A stretch of DNA of 64,000 bases. Source: CAIWHR01 sp039931775. GTDB lineage: Bacteria > Pseudomonadota > Gammaproteobacteria > Burkholderiales > Casimicrobiaceae. Both the position numbers and the translations under genes were made by a program. Each line of letters begins with the position of its first letter. The stretch's first letter is position 1. The notes under the pieces were generated by a model. It was not told the DNA's origin, ran no database searches, and worked only from the letters and a program-made list of their open reading frames with translations. Positions 1-8,635 of the stretch are shown here, in pieces. The DNA lies in NCBI GenBank assembly GCA_039931775.1, contig JBDTRG010000065.1, forward strand, positions 1-64,000, written 5' to 3'.

Positions 1-1058
1 CTGGTGCGCTTCGACAGCGGATACGTGTAGCTGACTTCCCACTGGTTCGACGACGAGTTGTCGCCCTTTGCGAGGCCCGCGACACGGGCGCCGTTGACGA
101 CGCTGCCGCCGCCGTTGCCGCCAAACGACCAGTCGAAGTAGAACTGGCCAGGACCCGCGTCGATCGTGAGGTCGACGCCGTACATGTTACGCGTCAGGCT
201 CGACGTGCCCAATGGGCCCTTCGCCGTCTGGCAGGAAGCTAGGCCGGCAGCGATGGAGGCGGACGTGGGGGGGCTGACGGTGGCGACGTTCGCGCAATCG
301 TAGTCGAGCCGCTCATAGACAGCGCCGACCCGTACCTTCGGGAACTGGTATGCGCCCGCGAACGAATACGCGAGGTCATTGAGGCCGAGCTGGCGGACCG
401 AGTTGTTGTACTGAAACGCCGCGCCGAAGTAGATCGGGCCGTTCATGTAGAACACGGCGCCGCTCGACACGGACGAAGTGCTCTTGAACGTGCCTTCCTG
501 ACCGGCCGCACCGCCGCCAATCGAGTACGACCACTGCGTTTGCCAACCAGACCAGATCGGCGAATCCCAACGGACCGAGTTGCCGATACGGCTGTCGAAG
601 CCGCCGGCCGCCTTGGACGCGAAACCTTGCGCCCAGATTGACGACGTCGCCATGATGCCGGTTTCCAGCGTCGGGTTGGAACCCCAGATGTAGCCATGGA
701 TGTTGTCGTAGGGCAGATGGTAGAAGCCCACCTTCATCGTGCCCCAGCCGCCTTGCAGTCCGACGAACGTGTCGCGACCGGCCAGCGAGCCGCCGCTGTT
801 GTCGGCCGTCAACGAATTCTCGACCTGGAAGATCGCATTCAGACCGCCGCCAAGGGACTCGGTGCCGCGCAGGCCGAAGCGCGACGAATTGGAGCTCACG
901 CGATACTGCGTGGGATTCGACCCGTTGGCCTGCTGGCCTTTGACAAATTCCAAATCCAAATTCAGGCGACCGTACAGCGTGACGTTCGCGGTCTGCGCTT
1001 GTGCCAGCGGGGCAGCCAGCAGGCCCGCAATGGCGACAGCGACGAGTTTCTTGTTCAT
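1..1058 (-). CDS. Gram-negative porin (partial, 3' end outside window)
   Basis: Outer-membrane general porin forming a trimeric beta-barrel for small hydrophilic solutes. The first 22 residues are a signal peptide ending AQA, followed by ANVTLYGRLNLDLEFV, the usual first strand of betaproteobacterial porins. Alternating strand-like segments and the SRFGLRGTESLGGGL motif follow. About 352 codons are visible and the gene runs off the left edge, so the terminal strand is not seen. The start is set by the signal peptide and a purine-rich AGAGGAGAG ribosome site 5-13 bases upstream. It is transcribed away from the sugar-transferase gene. Substrate specificity cannot be told from sequence. Confidence 0.95.
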   Translation of the reverse strand, partial: MNKKLVAVAIAGLLAAPLAQAQTANVTLYGRLNLDLEFVKGQQANGSNPTQYRVSSNSSRFGLRGTESLGGGLNAIFQVENSLTADNSGGSLAGRDTFVGLQGGWGTMKVGFYHLPYDNIHGYIWGSNPTLETGIMATSSIWAQGFASKAAGGFDSRIGNSVRWDSPIWSGWQTQWSYSIGGGAAGQEGTFKSTSSVSSGAVFYMNGPIYFGAAFQYNNSVRQLGLNDLAYSFAGAYQFPKVRVGAVYERLDYDCANVATVSPPTSASIAAGLASCQTAKGPLGTSSLTRNMYGVDLTIDAGPGQFYFDWSFGGNGGGSVVNGARVAGLAKGDNSSSNQWEVSYTYPLSKRT

Positions 1059-1467
1059 GGAGTCTCTCCTCTAGCGGATAAAATTGGCAAGAAAACCGTC
1101 TTTCGGGCTTGCCGTCGGAACCTTCTCAGCGATGGCGAGAAGTTGGAGTAATTGTGCCAAACCGGGCGACCGCGAGGCAAGGTAAAGTCCCGAAGGGGGA
1201 AGACCTAGTGACGCGCTGTTGCTAAAACGCGACAGGCATCGCCCTTCCGCCCTCGGAGTCGCCGCGAAGCCCGAGGTCGCGTGAGACTTGAAAAAGGGCC
1301 GCTAAACTCATGATCAGCCTTGGAAAACTTTGTTTTGTCCGGCAAAGCGTTCATCGCTTGCCCGACAGGTCGGATTTTGACGGGTTTTCCGATTCGCAAG
1401 GAAGGCCTTCAACGCCATTTTGCACGCCTGCACAGGCAAAGGGCAGCGCGGCGATCCTGACGCGTCG
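1059..1467. other. Intergenic region upstream of porin and wecA-like gene
   Basis: About 400 bases between divergent genes, with no convincing gene. On the minus strand, 1175-1180 (TTGCCT) and 1151-1156 (CACAAT) with an 18-base spacer form a weak candidate promoter for the porin. Between it and the porin start, CTTCTC and GAGAAG around 1121-1146 can pair as a short stem in the porin leader. The plus-strand side has no clear promoter. An upstream in-frame ATG at 1420 would extend the next protein, but lacks hydrophobic or conserved sequence. Confidence 0.4.
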
Positions 1468-2481
1468 ATGAGCTCGTTGCCCTATTCGCCGTGGGCGGCG
1501 ATTTCGATCGCGGCGGCCCTGTCGGCCCTGGCGCTCGGCGTACTCGAGTCGCTGCGCGACCGCCTGCCGCAGGACCACCCGGTCGAGCGCTCGTTGCACG
1601 TTCGACCGATGCTGCGGGTCGGCGGAATCGCGATCTGGGCCGGATTTCTTCCCGTCGCGCTGGTGACGCCGGTTCCGATGGCCGGCGGGCTCGCCTGGCT
1701 CGGCGCGTGGGGAGCGGTGGTGGCCGTTTCGCTCGCCGACGATTGGAGCGGCGTGCGACCGGCCATCCGCCTCGGCATTCAATCGGTGGCGGCGGTTGCG
1801 ATCGCGGCGGTCATGGGGAGCGGCGACGGCGCTCAGGCATTCGCGATGAATAACGCGTGCTTCGTCGCGATCGCGGCTTTCGCGTTCGTGTGGGCGGCCA
1901 ACCTGTACAACTTCATGGATGGCAGCGACGGCGTGGCGGCGTGGATGGCGTTGTGCGGATTTGCCGCCTATGGTGCCGCGGCGCTGGTGGCCGGGGAGCG
2001 CGCCGACCTCTACTTCGCGCTCTCTGCGGCGACGCTGCCTTTCCTCCTCGTCAATATTCCGCCGGCGCGCGCGTTCATGGGCGACGGCGGTTCCGTTCCG
2101 CTCGGGTTTCTCGCGGCGGTTTTCGGTCTCGCGGGCATCCGCGCCGAAACGTGGCCCGCATGGTTTCCGCTGCTCGTCTTCCTTCCCTTCATCGCCGATA
2201 CGCTGATGACGATGTTCCGGCGGATCGCGGCCGGCGAAGACCTTTTCCGGGCGCACAAGACGCATTATTATCAACGGCTGCATCGGTTGGGTGCCGGGCA
2301 CGCGGGCACGCTCCTGTTCTACGGTGTCCTCGTCGTCGGCACCTGCACTTGCGCGGTGTTCGCGCTGGCGGCGGAACCCGCCGTGGGCTGGCGGATGCTT
2401 GGCGCGTGGACCGCGGCAATCGGCGTACTGTTCGCCGGCATTGATTATCATTGGCGCAAAGGCTCCGCAGGGCAGCGATGA
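1468..2481 (+). CDS. Undecaprenyl-phosphate sugar-phosphate transferase, WecA/WbpL/MraY superfamily
   Basis: Integral membrane enzyme of glycosyltransferase family 4 (WecA/MraY type). It transfers a sugar-1-phosphate from a UDP-sugar to undecaprenyl phosphate and so starts O-antigen or polysaccharide repeat synthesis. The 337-residue protein is almost entirely hydrophobic helices. It shows the family motifs DHPVERSLH near the N terminus, NFMDGSDG near residue 148, FMGDGGS near 203 and the HKTHYYQRLHR cytoplasmic loop near 262. Start chosen at ATG 1468, just before the first helix. The stop overlaps the next ATG (ATGA), so the two are translationally coupled. The sugar donor is not determinable here. 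Confidence 0.9.
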   Translation: MSSLPYSPWAAISIAAALSALALGVLESLRDRLPQDHPVERSLHVRPMLRVGGIAIWAGFLPVALVTPVPMAGGLAWLGAWGAVVAVSLADDWSGVRPAIRLGIQSVAAVAIAAVMGSGDGAQAFAMNNACFVAIAAFAFVWAANLYNFMDGSDGVAAWMALCGFAAYGAAALVAGERADLYFALSAATLPFLLVNIPPARAFMGDGGSVPLGFLAAVFGLAGIRAETWPAWFPLLVFLPFIADTLMTMFRRIAAGEDLFRAHKTHYYQRLHRLGAGHAGTLLFYGVLVVGTCTCAVFALAAEPAVGWRMLGAWTAAIGVLFAGIDYHWRKGSAGQR

Positions 2482-4385
2482 CAAAACCCCAAAATTTCCG
2501 GGCCTGGCTCGCGTTCTGCCACGACCTTGCCGCGACCGCGCTCGCCTGGGCCGCGATGTACCTCGTCCGCTTCAATCTCGATTTCAAGGAGCCCTACCTC
2601 GCCGACATGGTCGTGACGCTCGCCTGGATCCTTCCGTTGCAGGGCGCGATCTTCCTGGCGTTCGGGCTCTATCGCGGGCTGTGGCGTTTCGCGAGCGTCC
2701 TCGACCTGCAGCGGATCGTGCTGGCGGCGGGATTGGGCGCGCTCCTCATTCCGCTCGTGCTCGTGATGATGCAGCTGCATCTGGTGGTGCCGCGCAGCGT
2801 GCTGATCTTCTACCCGATCGTGCTGATCTTCCTGATGGCGGGCGACCGGTTCGCCTACCGGATCTGGAAGGAGCATCGGCTCTACAGTCCGCTCGCGGCG
2901 CTCGGCGAGCCCGTGCTCGTGATCGGCGCCGGCGAGGCCGGCGCCCGCCTCACGCGCGAATTCGCGCGAAGCCGGCAATGGCGCGTTGTCGGCCTCGTCG
3001 ACGACGATCCGGCAAAACAGAGGCGATTGGTTCACAACGTCACGGTATTGGGGCCGATTTCCAGCCTGCCCGGCTGGGCCAAGAAGTACGGCGTCAGGCA
3101 GGTGATCATCGCGCTCCCGTCGGCGGCGCATGGGGTTCGCCGGCGCGTCGCGGAAATCTGCGCGGACGCCGGAATCGAGGTGTTGACGGTTCCCTCCTAC
3201 GAGGACCTGATCAGCGGCCGTTCGCCGCTGACGACCATTCGCACCATTGAGCTCGATGACCTGCTCGGCCGCGATCCGGTGGTACTCGACAACGCCGGTC
3301 TCGGCGAATGGCTCGGCAACCGCGTCGTCATGGTGACGGGCGCCGGGGGTTCGATCGGCGCCGAGCTGTGCAGGCACATTGCGCGATTCCGTCCGGCCAA
3401 GGTCGTCCTGTTCGACATCTCCGAGGCCGCGGTGTACGCGATCCAGACGGCGCTCGCCGATGCGTTTCCGCAGTTGCCGCTGGCAACTGTCGTCGGCGAC
3501 GTCAAGCACGGGGCACTCGTCGACGAGGTGCTGGCGCGCGAGCGCCCCGGCGTCATCTTCCATGCCGGCGCGTACAAGCACGTGCCGCTGATGGAAGAGA
3601 CCAACGCGTGGGAAGCCGTGCGCAACAACGCTTACGGCACCTGGGTGCTCGCGATGGCCGCGATCTCGGCCAAGGTCGAGAAATTCGTGCTGGTCTCCTC
3701 CGACAAGGCCGTCAATCCGACCAATGTGATGGGCGCGACGAAGCGCCTCGCCGAGATCGTCTGCCGGAGCCTCTCGGGCCGCGGCACGCAATTCGTGCTC
3801 GTGCGTTTCGGCAACGTGTTCGGCAGCGCCGGCAGCGTGATCCCGCGCTTCCGCGAGCAGATCGCGCGCGGCGGTCCGGTCACGGTGACGCACCCCGATA
3901 TAACGCGCTATTTCATGTCGCTGTCCGAGGCGACGCAACTGCTGCTGCAGGCGGCGTTGCAGGGCAAGGGCGGCGAGATCCTCGTGCTCGACATGGGCGA
4001 GCCGGTGCGCATCGTCGACCTCGCGCACGACATGATCCGCCTTTCCGGCGCCGACCCCGATGGCATCGCGATCGTGTTCACGGGACTGCGTCCGGGCGAG
4101 AAACTGTTCGAGGAGCTGCTGACCGCGGAGGAGGCGACGCTTCCCACACCCCATCCGAAGCTGCGGATCGCGCTCGCGCGTGCGGCAAACGTCGACGCGG
4201 TCGGGCAGATGATCGCGTGGTGCGAGCGAGATCGTGCGTCCGACGACGCCGAGGTCCGTGCCAGGTTGAAGGCGTGGATTCCGGAATACATGCCACCGGC
4301 CGGCGCGCCGGTGCAGCCGATGCCCGTCGAGACCGCCGACACCGCGTCGGCACCGCTGCCGCTGCGGGCGCCGCGCCGGCGCTAG
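2478..4385 (+). CDS. Membrane-bound nucleotide-sugar 4,6-dehydratase/epimerase (CapD/WbpM/FlaA1 type)
   Basis: Polysaccharide biosynthesis protein likely converting UDP-HexNAc to a 4-keto-6-deoxy intermediate. About four N-terminal transmembrane helices (residues 10-115) precede a CoA-binding-like Rossmann fold (GAGEAGAR near 150), then the catalytic short-chain dehydrogenase domain (VTGAGGSIGAEL near 287). The conserved SSDKAVNPTN.MGATK segment lies near 410-425; members of this subgroup use a Lys of the SDK/MxxxK type instead of Tyr-Lys. Length of 635 residues is typical. It overlaps the upstream transferase by 4 bases, the same pairing seen in wbpM/wbpL-type O-antigen loci. Exact product uncertain. 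Confidence 0.92.
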   Translation: MTKPQNFRAWLAFCHDLAATALAWAAMYLVRFNLDFKEPYLADMVVTLAWILPLQGAIFLAFGLYRGLWRFASVLDLQRIVLAAGLGALLIPLVLVMMQLHLVVPRSVLIFYPIVLIFLMAGDRFAYRIWKEHRLYSPLAALGEPVLVIGAGEAGARLTREFARSRQWRVVGLVDDDPAKQRRLVHNVTVLGPISSLPGWAKKYGVRQVIIALPSAAHGVRRRVAEICADAGIEVLTVPSYEDLISGRSPLTTIRTIELDDLLGRDPVVLDNAGLGEWLGNRVVMVTGAGGSIGAELCRHIARFRPAKVVLFDISEAAVYAIQTALADAFPQLPLATVVGDVKHGALVDEVLARERPGVIFHAGAYKHVPLMEETNAWEAVRNNAYGTWVLAMAAISAKVEKFVLVSSDKAVNPTNVMGATKRLAEIVCRSLSGRGTQFVLVRFGNVFGSAGSVIPRFREQIARGGPVTVTHPDITRYFMSLSEATQLLLQAALQGKGGEILVLDMGEPVRIVDLAHDMIRLSGADPDGIAIVFTGLRPGEKLFEELLTAEEATLPTPHPKLRIALARAANVDAVGQMIAWCERDRASDDAEVRARLKAWIPEYMPPAGAPVQPMPVETADTASAPLPLRAPRRR

Positions 4386-5557
4386 CCGCCGGGATCCGGT
4401 GGCCGCGTAAGGGTCGTCGGCCGCCGGCCGGCCGCGGCCAGCAGGTCGCGGTAAAGGAGGACGAGCTTCAACGTCGTCGCCGCCGGAGACAGCGGCAGCA
4501 TCGCGCGGCGCGCATTGGCGGCGAAGCCAGCGCGAACCGAGGCGTCCTGCAGCGTGCCCATGCGCGCGGCGAGTGCCGCCGCGTCGCCCGGAGCGCAAAC
4601 GAGGCCACCGTCGTGTTCCCGCACGAGCGCAGCCGCCCCGGACCTCGTGCTCGCGATGATCGCGAGTCCGCACGCCATCGCCTCCTGTGCGCTCACCGGC
4701 GACGGATCGTACGGCGACATGAGAACGAACGCGTCGGCGGCGCCGTAATACGGTCGCAGGTCGCTCTGCCGGCCGGCCAGCGTCACGCGGGAGGGGACGC
4801 CGAAGGCGCGCGCGCGATCGCGGTGGCGATCGAGGTTTCCGTCATCGCCGACGACGATGAGGTGCGTCGACGGCGAAAGTGTCGCCAGCGCGTCGATCGC
4901 CGTGCCGACGTCGCAATTCGCGGCATCGCCGGCCACCGTCAGGTAAACGGTCGCATCCGTGGCAACCTGGTGCCGGTCGAGCAGCTTCGCGCGGTCGGCG
5001 CGCAGTCCCGGGTGAAAGTGCGCGCTGTCGACAGGGTTGTAGATGACCGGCAGCTTCGACTCCGGCAGCGCGAAGCGCCCGCGAATCTCGTCCCTGACCA
5101 TCGTCGAGTTGCAAATCACTGCGCGAAGCCAGGAGCTGCCGAACATCCGGTGCTCGATGTCTCTCAAATAACGCAGGCGCGGCGAGCACGCGACTTTGAG
5201 GCGTTCGATCGAGGACGCGTGAGTCAGGCGCACGTCCTGCCGAACGGCGTGGACGCCGGCGCCTGCGTGATAGATGTCGCAGCAGAGCATTGGCTCGTGC
5301 GCCTCGACGAGGCTCGGTTTCGAGCGGCGGACGAGGGTGCAGGCAGCGCGGGCGAATCCCCAGTCGCGCCACAAGGCGCCCGCAAAGAACGGATCGCACA
5401 GGGCCGGCTCGATGAGCTGGAGCCGGGTCTTGGGCCAGGTCCGCGTGTACAGCGACACCGCGACGTTGCGTTCGAGCAGCGCCTCGAGCGCGCGCTCGGT
5501 GACGCGCTCGACCGTGCCGTTGGGATGGTAGTCCTGCCGAACGATCGCGAGACGCAT
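4382..5557 (-). CDS. Glycosyltransferase family 4 protein
   Basis: A 391-residue cytosolic or membrane-associated GT-B glycosyltransferase. The N-terminal acceptor domain opens with MRLAIVRQDYHPNGTVERV. The C-terminal domain carries the GT4 nucleotide-sugar site, with the SPYDPSPVSAQEAMACGL stretch (the usual E-x7-E region) near residues 285-305. It probably adds a sugar to the lipid-linked glycan made by the two convergent genes. Its last 4 bases overlap those of the dehydratase gene on the other strand (CTAG), a tail-to-tail arrangement. The start is the first ATG before the Rossmann strand. Donor and acceptor unknown. Confidence 0.88.
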   Translation of the reverse strand: MRLAIVRQDYHPNGTVERVTERALEALLERNVAVSLYTRTWPKTRLQLIEPALCDPFFAGALWRDWGFARAACTLVRRSKPSLVEAHEPMLCCDIYHAGAGVHAVRQDVRLTHASSIERLKVACSPRLRYLRDIEHRMFGSSWLRAVICNSTMVRDEIRGRFALPESKLPVIYNPVDSAHFHPGLRADRAKLLDRHQVATDATVYLTVAGDAANCDVGTAIDALATLSPSTHLIVVGDDGNLDRHRDRARAFGVPSRVTLAGRQSDLRPYYGAADAFVLMSPYDPSPVSAQEAMACGLAIIASTRSGAAALVREHDGGLVCAPGDAAALAARMGTLQDASVRAGFAANARRAMLPLSPAATTLKLVLLYRDLLAAAGRRPTTLTRPPDPGG

Positions 5558-5700
5558 CGACGGTCACGATAGCAAAAATTGCCGGGTCCCGGCGCGCTAT
5601 CCGCCTCGACGCACCGAAGTCCAGTCAGGGCTTACTTGCTCGCACGCGCCCGCAGCAAGGCCGTTTTCGGTCGGCGGAAATCGCGCGGTCGCGCTTCCGG

Positions 5701-5706
5701 TACAAT
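5701..5706 (+). promoter_or_regulatory. Possible -10 element for argB
   Basis: TACAAT lies 45 bases upstream of the argB start. The base composition around it is AT-rich relative to the surroundings, but no good -35 sits 16-18 bases upstream, so this is only a candidate. Confidence 0.3.
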
Positions 5707-5750
5707 CGATCGGGATCAGTCCGCCCCGCCCTGCACGCCCCAACTCCGCC

Positions 5751-6668
5751 ATGCCGATCGACGCCGTCAACGCTGCCGTCAAGGCGCAGATCCTTGCCGA
5801 AGCGCTTCCCTACATCCAGCGATTCCACGACAAGACCATCATCATCAAGTACGGCGGCAATGCGATGATCGAGCCGGCGCTCAAAGCCGGATTCGCGCGA
5901 GACGTCGTCATGCTGAAACTGGTCGGCATGAATCCGGTCATCGTGCACGGCGGCGGCCCGCAGATCGGCGACCTGTTGAAAAAGATGGGGATCGAGAGCG
6001 AGTTCCGGCAGGGCATGCGCGTCACCGACGATCGTGTGATGAACGTGGTCGAAATGGTGCTGGGCGAGCTCAATCAGGAAATCGTCGGGCTCATCAACCA
6101 GCACGGCGGCAAGGCCGTCGGCCTGACCGGGCAGGACGGCGCGTTCATTCACGCGCGCAAGATGCTGCTCAAGAGCGAGACCAACCATGCCGAAATGGTC
6201 GACATCGGTCTCGTTGGCGAGATCGATCGCATCGACCCCGAGCTCATCCAGCTGCTCGACTCGCGCGACTTCATCCCGGTGATCGCGCCGATCGGCGTCG
6301 GCGCCGACGGCGTCGCCTACAACATCAACGCCGACCTCGTTGCCGGCAAGCTCGCCGAAACGCTGAAGGCGGAGAAGCTCGTGCTGATGACGAACACCGT
6401 CGGCGTCCTCGACAAGAAAGGCACGCTGCTGACCGGCCTCTCGGCGACCGAGATCGACGCTCTGTTCGCCGACGGCACGATCCACGGTGGCATGCTGCCG
6501 AAGATCGGTTCCGCGCTGGACGCCGTCAAGAACGGCGTCGCGAGCTCGCATATCATCGACGGTCGCGTCGAGCACGCGCTGCTGCTCGAAGTGCTGACGA
6601 ACGAAGGTGTGGGCACGATGATCCGTGCCGACGACACCGAGCCCGTCCACGCGCGCGCAGCGCGCTAG
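5751..6668 (+). CDS. argB: Acetylglutamate kinase
   Basis: Second step of arginine biosynthesis: phosphorylation of N-acetylglutamate by ATP, in the cytoplasm. The 305-residue protein shows amino acid kinase motifs: KYGGNAM near residue 30, HGGGPQIGDLL near 64, and the C-terminal nucleotide-binding region with GGMLPKIG near residue 245. The N-terminal helix before the kinase core (residues 1-22) is of the type found in arginine-inhibited hexameric enzymes, so feedback inhibition is plausible. Start ATG 5751 matches the usual N terminus. slmA follows after 18 bases, the common betaproteobacterial order. Confidence 0.97.
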   Translation: MPIDAVNAAVKAQILAEALPYIQRFHDKTIIIKYGGNAMIEPALKAGFARDVVMLKLVGMNPVIVHGGGPQIGDLLKKMGIESEFRQGMRVTDDRVMNVVEMVLGELNQEIVGLINQHGGKAVGLTGQDGAFIHARKMLLKSETNHAEMVDIGLVGEIDRIDPELIQLLDSRDFIPVIAPIGVGADGVAYNINADLVAGKLAETLKAEKLVLMTNTVGVLDKKGTLLTGLSATEIDALFADGTIHGGMLPKIGSALDAVKNGVASSHIIDGRVEHALLLEVLTNEGVGTMIRADDTEPVHARAAR

Positions 6669-6686
6669 CCCCCGCACCGCATCCCC

Positions 6687-7256
6687 ATGGCCACCAAACC
6701 CGGCGAACGCCGCCTCCAGATCCTGCAGACGCTCGCGGCGATGCTGGAGAGCCCGCGCCCGGAGAAGGTGACCACCGCCGCGCTCGCGGCGAAGCTCGAC
6801 GTATCCGAGGCGGCGCTCTACCGGCACTTCGCCAGCAAGGCGCAGATGTACGAAGGACTGATCGAGTTCATCGAGACAACGCTGTTCACGCTCGTCAACA
6901 AGATCGCCGCCGAGACGCAAGACGGCGTCGCGCAGGCGCAGCAGATCGTCGCGGTGCTGCTGGGATTCGTCGAGAAGAATCCGGGGATGACGCGTGTGCT
7001 GGTCGGCGACGCGCTCGTCAACGAGGACGAGCGGCTGCAGGCGCGGATGAATCAGCTCTACGATCGCATCGAGGCCTCGCTGCGCCAGGCGCTGCGGATC
7101 GCGCAGGCCTCCGGCAACTGGCCCGGCGATGCCGGTGCCGATGCGAACGTGCTCGTCGCGTTCGTGCTGGGTCGCTGGCACCTTTTCGCGAAGAGCGGTT
7201 TCAAGCGCTCGCCGCAGGAAGGCTGGGAGGAGCAGCGCAAGTTCCTGTTCGGCTGA
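6687..7256 (+). CDS. slmA: Nucleoid occlusion factor SlmA, TetR family
   Basis: DNA-binding protein that blocks FtsZ ring assembly over the nucleoid when bound to its chromosomal sites. The 189-residue sequence begins with RRLQILQTLAAMLE, followed by a helix-turn-helix (TTAALAAKLDVSEAALYRHF, about residues 31-50). The C-terminal half ends FAKSGFKRSP..GWEEQRKFLF, characteristic of SlmA rather than a ligand-responsive TetR repressor. The argB-slmA neighbourhood supports the call. It is likely co-transcribed with argB. Confidence 0.95.
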   Translation: MATKPGERRLQILQTLAAMLESPRPEKVTTAALAAKLDVSEAALYRHFASKAQMYEGLIEFIETTLFTLVNKIAAETQDGVAQAQQIVAVLLGFVEKNPGMTRVLVGDALVNEDERLQARMNQLYDRIEASLRQALRIAQASGNWPGDAGADANVLVAFVLGRWHLFAKSGFKRSPQEGWEEQRKFLFG

Positions 7257-7273
7257 GAGCGCAGGAACGACGA

Positions 7274-7741
7274 CTAGGCCGCTTGCACGGTCGAAGGTGC
7301 AAGAATGCAGCCGGCGATCTTCCACTGGCCGTCCTTCTGCTTCTCCATCGTGTAGAGCGCGACGACGACCGAATTGTCGGGCGCGACGAGGCGCACCGGC
7401 TGGATCACCGCGCCGTCGATGACGGCGCCTTCGAGAAATTCCGTGTAGCGCGCGGCGAGCAAGGCGTTGTAGCCGTTGCGGACCATCGCGAGGAAGTTCC
7501 CCGGCGTGGCGAACTGCTCCCGGATGCCGGGCGATGCGTACGACAGCGCCTTCTTCCCGTCGCCCTCCTTGAGCGCTTTGCGCTGCGCGCCGATCACCTG
7601 CCGGATCGACGTCCATTCGGCTGCGCGCAGCGACGATTCCGCTCGTCGCGGCTCTGCGTTCGCCGAAGAACACGGGGCGGCGGCGATCATCGCCGCCGCG
7701 AGGATCATTGCCGCGAATATTCGATGCGCGCGTCCGGTCAT
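7274..7741 (-). CDS. Secreted DUF4864-like protein
   Basis: A 155-residue exported protein with a hydrophobic signal region (about residues 7-28) and a single alpha+beta domain resembling DUF4864/NTF2-like proteins: IRQVIGAQRKALKEGDGKKALSYASPGIRE..F.....FLAMVRNGY. No function is known to me. The chosen ATG at 7741 overlaps the stop of the moeB-like gene (ATGA), indicating coupled translation. An ATG nine codons earlier would lie inside moeB. It shares the KGD..AAL/ALSYASPG-type pattern with the lipoprotein at 53165, which may be of the same fold. Confidence 0.8.
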   Translation of the reverse strand: MTGRAHRIFAAMILAAAMIAAAPCSSANAEPRRAESSLRAAEWTSIRQVIGAQRKALKEGDGKKALSYASPGIREQFATPGNFLAMVRNGYNALLAARYTEFLEGAVIDGAVIQPVRLVAPDNSVVVALYTMEKQKDGQWKIAGCILAPSTVQAA

Positions 7742-8493
7742 CCCGAGCCGATTCCGCAGACGGGGCACGCCGGATCGCGTGGAATGCGGACTTCGCGCCA
7801 GCGCATCGCAAACGCATCGAGCATCAGCAGTCGTCCGGCCAGCGATTCACCGACGCCCGCGACGATCTTCAGCGCTTCGGCCGCCTGCGTCGCGCCGACG
7901 ATGCCGACGACCGGCGCGAAGACGCCCATGATTGCGCAGCGCGTCTCCTCGAGGTCTTCGCCTTCGCCGAACAGGCAGTGGTAGCACGGCGAGGCGGGGT
8001 TGCGCGCGTCGAACACGGCAACCTGTCCGTCGAAGCGGATGGCGGCGCCGGAGACCAGCGGCTTCTTCGCTGCGACGCACGCGCGATTGACCGCGTGGCG
8101 CGTGGCGAAGTTGTCGCAGCAGTCGACGACGACGGTGGTGCGCTCGACGAGCGGAGCGAGCTCGTCCGGTCCGATCCTCGCTTCGATCGCCTCGATGACT
8201 ACTTCGGGATTGACGGCGGCGAGCCGAGCGCTGGCGGCGCCGACCTTCGAGGTGCCGACGTCCTGCGTCGCGTACAGGATTTGCCGCTGAAGGTTGGTGA
8301 GGTCGACACGGTCGGGGTCGCAGAGCGTCAGCGAACCGACGCCGGCCGCGACGAGGAACTGGGCGACCGGCGCGCCCAGCCCGCCCGCGCCGATGACGAG
8401 CGCGTGGGCGGCAGCGAAGCACTCCTGCGCCTCGAGGCCGAGCTCCGGCAGCAGGATGTGCCGGCTGTAGCGGAGCAGTTGCGTGTCGTCCAT
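7738..8493 (-). CDS. moeB: MoeB/ThiF/HesA-family sulfur-carrier adenylyltransferase
   Basis: E1-like enzyme that adenylates the C-terminal Gly-Gly of a sulfur carrier protein (MoaD or ThiS) for molybdopterin or thiamine synthesis. The 251-residue protein shows ATP-binding GAGGLG near residue 37, DPDRVDLTNLQRQ near 60, and two zinc-binding pairs, CYHC and CPVC, the latter at the C terminus. The start is ATG 8493 (MDDTQLLRYSRHILL), the standard N terminus, instead of a 13-codon extension. It lies downstream of ctpA in the same direction, but the ctpA terminator separates them. Whether it serves MoaD or ThiS cannot be decided from sequence. Confidence 0.92.
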   Translation of the reverse strand: MDDTQLLRYSRHILLPELGLEAQECFAAAHALVIGAGGLGAPVAQFLVAAGVGSLTLCDPDRVDLTNLQRQILYATQDVGTSKVGAASARLAAVNPEVVIEAIEARIGPDELAPLVERTTVVVDCCDNFATRHAVNRACVAAKKPLVSGAAIRFDGQVAVFDARNPASPCYHCLFGEGEDLEETRCAIMGVFAPVVGIVGATQAAEALKIVAGVGESLAGRLLMLDAFAMRWREVRIPRDPACPVCGIGSG

Positions 8494-8585
8494 GGTTACG
8501 GGTTCGCGATCCGATTTTCGCGGCGCCGGCATGATGATAGTCCCGCGTCGATCGGCGCACCGGCGGCCGCGCCGCGCGTCGAACC

Positions 8586-8614
8586 AATGAAAACGCCCGG
8601 CCGGGCCGGGCGTT
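8586..8614 (-). terminator. Rho-independent terminator of ctpA
   Basis: A 9-bp perfect stem (AACGCCCGG pairing with CCGGGCGTT, 8592-8600 and 8606-8614) with a 5-base loop is followed on the minus strand by TTTC. It sits 22 bases beyond the ctpA stop codon. Confidence 0.75.
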
Positions 8615-8635
8615 CTCGTCAGCGGGAAGCGCGCG

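Noticed and set aside
1420..1467. Upstream ATG 1420 for the WecA-like transferase
   Set aside because: Adds 16 polar residues with no family support; ATG 1468 begins directly before the first membrane helix.
1351..5572. Very long open frames on both strands across the polysaccharide genes (for example 1351-2484 and 2448-4673 minus, 3308-5572 plus)
   Set aside because: They are Arg/Pro/Ala-rich, lack family motifs and lie over genes with clear motifs. In high-GC DNA the shadow frames stay open by composition.
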